Shown one piece after another: positions 51,601-60,600 of a stretch of DNA of 64,000 nucleotides. A program made the translations under genes and the position numbers. Source of the stretch: Malurus cyaneus samueli (Eukaryota > Chordata > Aves > Passeriformes > Maluridae); contig VKON01002658.1 of the NCBI GenBank assembly GCA_009741485.1, positions 1,308,545-1,372,544 on the forward strand, read 5' to 3'. The notes beneath the pieces are model-generated. The model was not told the DNA's origin. It did not search any database and saw only the letters and a program-made list of their open reading frames with translations. Position 1 is the stretch's first letter. Each line of letters opens with the position of its first letter.

Positions 51601-54600
51601 CAGGAGCAGGAATGAAGTCAACCAGTTCTGGATCAGTCCATCAGTTCCACCAGGAACTTCCAGGTATTTTCTTCGTTCCATTAATCATCTGTAGCACGGC
51701 AGGAACATTTTATTTCCCTCTGTTCTCCCTCCCGCTTCTCGAGTTTTCTTTAAATCAATTCAATTTTAGGAGCTTTAATTTCAAGACTTTAGGCTGTTCC
51801 AATCCACACTCAGGTTCAGAAGGGAAATACCAAAAGGAGCACGGATTATAGGGTTCAGTGAGCTCTGTAACTCCAATTTAATGCCAGCTTTTTTCACAAC
51901 TAGAACTGAAACCCTCAGACTTCCACTGAAAAAGTCCTTCTGCTTCACAGACTGTAAGAATAAAGAAATTTGGTAAAGAATAAGACACAATTAAAGGAAA
52001 CAGCCTGAAGGAAGAGGAAGGAGCATGTCCTTTGAGCCTTATCAGATCAGTCCGCAGAGCTGTAGCCCCTTTAACCACATCCCCTGCCACCTCTGCTCCT
52101 CAAAGCAGCACCGTGTCCACTCCAACACTCCACAGCACAAAAAGATGAAATAAAACCATTTCTTCCCTTGCTCAACGGCCACTTTCTATTCACATCTCGT
52201 AGGATGGCAGATCCTGCAGATCATGAAAGCCATTTTCATGGAAAGGAGCTGTCAGGGGAATGTCAGCAGCTCTAGAGGAGATTTCCCAACCTCCAGCCCC
52301 AGAAGGCTCCAGGACCAACCCTGAGGAACCTGAGCTGGAGTAGAAAATAAAGAAGTTGGACTAGAAACTGCCTCTCAAGGTGAATTTTTCTGTGATTCTG
52401 TGAAAGGATTCTACAGATAGAGGCTGGGAGGGAGAGGAGTGGGGTAAAGGAACATCCCAGCGCTCCCCACACATCACCCACAGAGCTCTGCAGCCTTTGG
52501 GGAGCCTGTGCTGGCACTGCCCCCCAAAAACCTCACTGAAATTTATCTCAGAGCTACCACTGCAATCGTTGTGGCCACAGCTCTGCCAATTCCAGGACAC
52601 TGCTAATTAAAAAAAAAATCCATTATAAAGAGTCAAGCCCTATTTTGAGGTGGTTTAAGATCCAGGCGTTGAAGGAATTTTTAATCACCAATCACAAAGA
52701 TTGACATTTTCAGTCTCTGATATCTGAGAACTCAAAGCCATCAGCACTAAAAAAAATCCTGTTTCTCCCCCCAGGACTTGGACAAAAGTTAAGGATTAAA
52801 ATAGAATGGAAGTGAGGAACTTCTGACACAGCTGACAGAGTCTTTAGCACACACAAGGCTTCCCTCTCAGGCCAGATGTGCAAAGCTCTGCCCTGTTCTC
52901 CCTGCGAGGGACAGAGGTTCCCAGACAGCTCACAGAAGTGGGCTGCATACCAGACTCTTGTACAACACTGATATTTAAACACTGTCTGGAGCAGGGGGGA
53001 AAAAAACCTCAGTCGTTTTCTTGATTATGCTGCTGTAATTAATTTCTATCAGTCATTGAAGGTTGTCCCTGAAAAAAATCCTTGAAACAGCTTTTCTGAC
53101 CCACCTTTTTATCACTTACTGTCTTTCTCAAAATACGGGGGAGTGAAAAATCAAATATTTAGGGACAAATTCCCCCTTTAGAAACCTGTGTTGAGCATTC
53201 CCAATACACATAGGACAGGGCATGCAAATCCAGGGGCAGAATTCAACCATCTGCTTCTCCACAACTCCTGTGCAAAAGCACCTTCCAAAATTTCCAGAAC
53301 ACTCGGTGACATTATTTCTCAATTCAGTTACAAAGTGAGAAATTTGTCGCTGAAAAAAAATCTCCTGACCTAATACTCAGCGAAAATGCTGCAGAGTAAC
53401 CCAGGTTTCCTCAGTGCCTGGCTGATTTCTGATTTGTGCACTTACACACTGAACATTAAAATAATTTTTTAGGGACCTTAAAGCAAAACTCCCAAAGCCA
53501 TCTCCAGTCACCATTAGGAATTAGTGCAATGCTCGGTGCTGGTTTTTCCTTATCTGTGAGCAGGTGAGCAAATGAACAGAACAATGTGGGTGCCCACAGA
53601 AATCCAACCAGGAGGTGTTTTACACATTCCTTACTCACAGCTCTTATTGTCTGCCCTGTGCCTGTTTTAACTCTTTGCTCCCTCTTTCCTCAGGAAGTGC
53701 TCTAGATCAAGTTCCTTTATTCAAAGCTGCCGCTGGCTCATTCCAAATCTTATTTCAAACTCGGTAATTTTGGAAAGAGCTCAAAACGGGGCTGTTACTC
53801 AGTGTATCCACTGCTGATTGTATAGTCTGTGAAAAACCACTGTCACTTTGCCACCTCACTCCCCCAGCACTCACGGGGAGTTTCTGAACTGAAGCTTCCA
53901 GATTTGATTAGTTGTGAATTTCTATCTAATTACAGACCACGATAAAAGAGGTGAAAAACCTCCCCTAGAGCTATTAACCAACAAGCTGAGGAATGCAGAG
54001 TGTGAGGAGCAGCCTCCTGGTGACCACCCACAGCTCCTTGTGCTGCACAATTCATCCAGAGAGGAAGCTGATGAGCAAAGGGGGTGATTGAGGACTGAGC
54101 AAGAGGAAGGATGAGTGGAATTCGATGTTCAGTTCGAACAAGTGATTTCTGGGANNNNNGTTATTGTACACGACCCTTCCACTTCCATTTTTATGATAAA
54201 TGCTTTATAAAAACCTGCTTGTGGTCTGCTTTAACTTCTTTTTTTTCTGGTACCAAGTACCCTTAAACGCTGTTGATTAAATAAGCCAGCAGCCTTTTCA
54301 AGCAAGAACTTATCAGACAGGAGCTGTTAATGTAATCACGGGAGAGATCCGTTTTTAATTTGGCCATCTCGACCGCTGCTAATTAAGTGAGATTTCACTT
54401 ATTAGCTGAATCTAATCATTCCCCGCGAGTGAAGTCAGCGTCGTGTCAGAACACAGCGCCGGCTTCTCCCGGGCGTGGCACGGACTTTGTTCTGCTCCTG
54501 CTCACAGCAACCCCACGTGAAGCCGTGAAAAAGCAACCCGGGGCTTTCGGGGAGGCTGGAACGATGGGATTAGAAAGATGGGATTTGTGTGTGAGTGTCA

Positions 54601-57600
54601 CCATCGCAGAATCCGCGAGTTTAACCCCTTGCAGCCCTCGGGGAGCAGAAGCCGAGCTCCTGACGCAACCCACGGCAGGCAGTTGCAGCTCGGTTTAATA
54701 CAAACCCTCTCGAGTCCACGTTGACAAATTCTTGAACAAGCCCTGTGGTTACAGGGAAGCTGGTTTCAGTCTGAGTCACTCCTGTTCAAACAGTTTACTG
54801 GAAATGGAGGGGAGGGGGAATTTTCAGAGAAGTCATGTGATGGCCAGACAAACCACAACCAGTAAAGGTTCAGTGGAGGCAAAAACAGGTCCCAGCAAAC
54901 AACTGACATCCAGTGCAGATGGCACTCGATCATTCCCAAACCAGTCCTGCTGCATCTCGGCAGTTCTGGGGATTTAACCCTTCTCCGAGGCTCTGTTCTT
55001 CCCCAGAAGTAAACAAATAGCAGTGGCTGATAGTAACATAGGCAACTCGAAAATATTTTTACATGGAAATTTGGCTGCAGCAAGGCTGCACAGAAGCAAA
55101 GCCCCGACGTGTAAATCATTAGTTCTTAAAGAAATGCCACTTAATGAAGCCAAACACTCAGAGCCATTAAGGATTAGATATGCAAAGATAGCAGTATTTT
55201 CCCCTCTTAGCCATGAGTACCGGGATACAGCAAGGCCCACGCGCTGTCACCGAGTAGCTCGAGGCAAACTGGCACCAAAAGCTGCTTTTTCACTCCTCTG
55301 CTTGAAGTGTTTGAGCACGATAGAGAACTGAGAAAAATTACCAACAGCAGCTCTTAAACTGGCAACAGGGAGTCCCTGCTCATGAGTGTGTGGAGAAACG
55401 AAACTGCACGAATTACCTGCGACTGTGTCATTACCAAAGTGCTGCCCCAGCACTGAGCGGGGATTCACTTCCCCTAATTGAGAGGTTGCTTTGAAGGGCT
55501 GCGCTGCAGATGCTCCCTGTGGCTAAAAGGGGAGTTCTGCTAAAGCCCTCCTTCACTCTGGAATTCGACTGGAAGAGAGTTAACAGCAGCTGAGACGTGC
55601 TTTGAAACGCTGGTGGGTTTGAACCGCTGCCTTCGGTCTGAACAAACCCCAGCGAGCTGCAGTGTCTGGGGCGAGGCTCTGCCTCCTGGGAGCTCTGGGG
55701 ACAAAGAGCCCCGAGTGAAAACCGCCACCCTTATGCAGGGCAGGCAGATCTGGCACTCCCTGCACCCAACTGGGACGCTCTGGGGAGCACACAAAGGGAC
55801 ACGGAGCAAGGAGGAGTCAGTGTTCCTTTACAATGAGGGGCTTTTTCTGAGTGTGCTCGTGGAAAGCACAGGACGGGCACATCGGCTGCAGGTTAATGAG
55901 TTCTCTCAAAAGCCAGGTCACTCAGATCTGAGATTCAGGACACAAAATCCATCAATAGACTCTTGAAAGTAAATGGCATTTCACTCGGTGTAACTCTGAA
56001 TGGAGCATTAAACCTTTACACCGTTTAATCCTCTTAGGTCCCTTTTTTTTGGTTGGTTTTTCTTTTTTTTTGGCAGTGCCCAGCCAGAAAGCACATTCCT
56101 CCTCAGAGATCCTTCAGGCTGGATGCTGTAACCATGCTCTACCCTCACCAGAGAAGATCCTCCTGTTTCTCCCAATGACCATTGTTTTTGAGACCCAGCA
56201 GCAGCAGCGAGCTCTGTGAACAACACACACGCAGCAGGAACGTCAAAGCACTTGGCTCGACTGGGCTGTTCTTCAAAATGCAACAGCCATTCCCCAGCCT
56301 CTCCAAAAGGCTGGATGCAGCCAGACTTTTGCACTGCAAGCAGCTCCTGTCACTTGCCATCTAGCATTTGCAACGTCCCCAAGGCACAGGACACTTGTCA
56401 CAGCCCCCATGTGAGGTGGGAGCTGATGGAGGTAATAACAATTGTTAATGAGGAAATTAAAAATAGACATCAGCGCTGCTCATGAATACAAATTACAGGG
56501 CAAAGAGTGATAAACTAGGCTGGAGATTGGGATTTACAGAGGTCAGAGGAAAGGCAGGCCTGTCCCCCACAGACATCCAGAGAAAACATGAACGAAGCCA
56601 AAAGCAAAAAGGAAGTCACATTAGCAAATGGAAAAAACTGAACTGTCAGTTTTACGAGCACAATACAATTTAATCGGATTGTCAAAGCCTCATGTTAAAA
56701 GAGTTTATAGAAACCAAACCGCAAGTGGAGTTGAAAAGATTTCTTTTTTTTTTTTTTTTTTCCTGGCTATCCATCCCCAAAACAACACGCTTCAATCCAA
56801 ACTCAATTGCCAAGAAAATAAAATCAAAAGTCCTGGTAAATAACAGCATCATCTCTCTTCATTAATTCCACAAGGCCATTTGTTTACTCCGGGCAGTCGA
56901 TACAGCTATAGTTTGGCCTGGCCTGACAAAATGCTCTCTAGCAAAAAATTCCCTTCCCAAGAATCTCACTGTGCGTTCTGGAAACCATCTCTGGCTGCTG
57001 CCACAACTGTACACACATATAATTTGCTGGGAGAGTTTCAGTAAACACAGATACTTCAGTCATGTATTGAACTGGTTTCGTTGTTGTTTTTTTTACCACA
57101 ACTTGATTTTTGTACAGCGAGGGGATTACTTTGCGAAGCAAAGATTGATGAGAGAGTAAAGAACAAAGCAGATTCTTTTTTTCCCCCACTGCATCTTTAA
57201 AAAAATAGAAGAATTTACTATTTATAATAACAGAAAAACCCTTTGGAACCTTCTAGCAGGGGGAGGCTCTCAGGAAACACAGGGTTTACTGTTAGAATTA
57301 CTAGATTGCATTCAGTATTTCCAGACAAACCACTTTCATGGAAAAGCTTCATCCATTTTGTTGGAAAGAGGAAAAAGAAGTACATATTTATCTGTAGAAA
57401 ATACCCAGGCAGAAGAGTTTAAAGACATCAGAGCATGGTAAATAGCATCTGCTGGTTTTTAACAGCAGTCTCATGACCGTTTCAACTCAGTGGCAGACAA
57501 AACAGGATAAGAAGGAAAAATACCGAGGGAAAAATTCAGTGGCAAGCAGCACAAGGAAAAAATGTTTAATTTCTTCTAAAACATTATCAGTAACTTGTGA

Positions 57601-60600
57601 CCAGGGTGCAAACTCCTGACCTGAGGGAAAAATGATCCTCAGCAGTACCTGACTGATGTGCAGCATCAATGGCAAACTGTGCACTGTTTAACCCCTTGAG
57701 AAAATAAAGGACAAGAGCAACAAAAAGGGATTAGAGCAGTTCTGCTGCATTTCCACATCAGGAAAAATGTTTCCTCAGGCTGGTGAATGGGTCACACACA
57801 GGCCTCTGAAGATGTCAGTGCAAAAGGCAGGCAAATGTCATCTGAAAGGGATGAGCTGAGGCTGAAAATCATCTCTGGTCGAGGGAGGCTTTAAATGCAG
57901 CCAAAACCAGGATTATGGAACAGCAGCTCCTCTACCCTGTTTTCCCAGCCCAGTGTCTCTCTACCTTTATTGTGCTGTTCTTGGAAATCAAAATAATTGC
58001 AATACTTGCAGCAAATACTTGGCTGCACTGTTTGATCTGCTCCAACAAGCTGCGTTCTTGTGCTCCCATCACCACAGGTACCTCTCCCCCAGTGCAGGAT
58101 CTTTTCCCATCCCTGGGAAGTCCCTTGTGAACTCACACCAACTGATTTTTTGGCCCCTTCTGGTTAAATTGGCCTGGTTATTTACTCCACGTGAGGAGTT
58201 CTGGGTTTTATTAATTCTGTTGTTTTGCACACTGTCCTTACTTGTGCGGTCTCTGCGTGTCCCAGCATCTCCTCGAATTCCTGGTACTCTTCATCATCAG
58301 GTTCAGCACCGGAGAGCCGGGCCGCCCTCGCCATAAAATAGGGGGGCAGCTCTCCAATGGCTGTACCAGCACCCTGGGAAAAGAATAATCCTGATTTATT
58401 TTCCTGTTTATTCCCAAACACAAAACACGTGACGCGCGCAAATCCCGCGGCCGTTATCCGAGCCGACGAGAGCAGCTGTTTGGACGGGTTTGCTTTCATC
58501 CAGCAGCTCAGAATTCCCATCATTTCCAACATCATGCTGCTCCCTTTGAATCCTAATTTCCTTTTTTTTTCCTGCTCATTTTGAATCCCTATTTCCCCTT
58601 TTTTCCCCTGTGCAGGGGGTCGGGCAGACACAACCTGCGCATCGCTGGGGCCCCGTGGAGCGGCGCGTGGCTGGAGCTGGTGGCTCTGCTGTCCCAACAC
58701 CATCCCTGCTGTCCCAAACACAAATCCCCGCTGTCCCCACACATCCTGAGTCAGCACTGCTGTGTCTCACCCCCCTGCACGATGCCAGACACATTCCCCA
58801 GCATGTGACAGCCCCTGATCCCGAGGGGCCTTCGGAATAATCCGGCAGCTCCTCCCCGGTGTTTGCTCGCTCGGTCATGAGACTCTGGGCGAGTGTTTAT
58901 TAGAAAACAGGCTCGGGTTTTACTACAGCAAAGGAAAAAAAGGTTAAGCAAAGCCTGAGCTGGAGTTTTCCCTCTCCTTCAGCTGGAATAACTGGAGCCG
59001 ACCCCAGATGAAAGGACGGCTGCTTTCTCACCGCAGGAAAATTATATTTGTTTTCTCAGGACATCAAATGACTCATTTCAGTCTTGTGGGTAAAGGCAGC
59101 TTTAGCTTAACCAAGGGAAAAAAGAGAGACGGCTAAGATTGAACATATGGATAAACAGAGGCTAATGGAACAGGAACTGGGAATTAACTCAGGATGGTTT
59201 AAATTTAGGGCAGGTAAGAGACAATAGTTGGGCACTGCACGGGAATGTGCTCCCTGCAGATGGCTTTTCTCTCCCAGGGTCAGCAGTGAGTAACAAATGC
59301 TTTTCTCCCCCTTTGAAGCGATGTGAAAGCTTTTCAATTTCCTTTGTTCCTGCTCTACACACAGCTGCAAGCAAGAATTCCAGCTGCTGTGGATATTCCA
59401 AGTCAACAGGTTGTGGTTTTAAATCCCACCGCTGTTACCCAAGCTGTTAAATTCTCAGTTTAAGCACCCAAAGAGCACGGCTTCCAATGTTTATGCCCTT
59501 GTTTTCCACAGAAGAAAAAATTTAAACGCCTGCAACAAGCTGAACTTCATTAATCTGCATATTTCTGGCACAAGGGGAAGATAAGGCTGAAAACAGTAGC
59601 AACAACACTTCAGAAAAATTAACTTGAGGTTATGTTCTCAGGGTGATGCAAGAAGAAAAAGTCACATTGCTCCTCCAGGCTCTGCCAATTTGCTTTGGCT
59701 TCGTTCTGTGAGCTGAGGAAGAGGTTTGCATGTGTGTACTGGACATGAACTTTCTTTAAATTGGATAAGTCACATGCTCATTATTACAAAACATTTCAGA
59801 AGTGCAACAAAAATCATATGATTTCATGTCTGCTGGAGATAGGTTCCTTAAGTGCATAAAAGCAAAAAAAAGAGCAGCAATTAAGGGCTCCAAAGTAACT
59901 ATTTAACTGCTTTTTGTAACATTAGCTATTTTCACTATTTAACTCTTAAGATTTTGCACGGAGATTACTTGGACTAACAACAAACTGGAAAGGCAAATGC
60001 TAATCAAAATTCTTTTACACAAATATATTCAAAAAAGGAAACTGGGAAATGACTCCACTAGAAAGAGTCTTTTAAACAGATTTGATCCTGCTCAGGACAC
60101 AGGCCGCCTGTTCTGCTAATCCTGGGCAATTAAACATTTTTATTCTTTCCCCTTATTTCTTGTAAAAAACCAAAAAGGCTGCAACACATTAAAAATATAG
60201 GGAACTATTGAATTCCTTGTCCCTGTGGGATGGGAGGCTGTGAAAACTGGCATTCACCTAAGAGATTGTTTCTGAGTCCTTGTGCAGGCCAGGGCTGCTG
60301 AGCCAACTTTTACAGGGATTGAAAAAAGCATCATTTTCATTCCACCTAATAATTCCTCAGGCACAGGGATATTTAATCCTTGTAATGCTCATTATCAGCA
60401 GGAATGGCCATCACTGACATGCTGGGGACTGGGAAGGATTTTAATCTCTGGAAAACAGTGGGTAAAGTTGGAAACAGAAATAAAATATGTAAAATGTGCA
60501 AAATATCAGTTTTCTATTGAATCCAATTAACTGATGTAGCCCAGAAAAAAGCTGTGAGATGAGGGCCTGAGTCCTGCAGATGGGGAACTGTAGCTTCACT

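Larger units (their letters stand above)
45543..58241. other. VMP1 intron, 12.7 kb, no gene seen
   Basis: AT-rich non-coding DNA. It holds T runs (about 47200 and 56743-56761), a possible CR1 tail at about 52330-52400 and a 5-base N gap at 54155-54159. From about 54.2 to 56.7 kb, GC content is a little higher with few simple repeats, which could indicate conserved non-coding elements, but nothing is identifiable by eye. Confidence 0.6.

Noticed and set aside
54160..56720. Possible block of conserved non-coding elements
   Set aside because: Texture alone suggests it; conservation cannot be judged from one sequence, so it is only noted in the intron entry.
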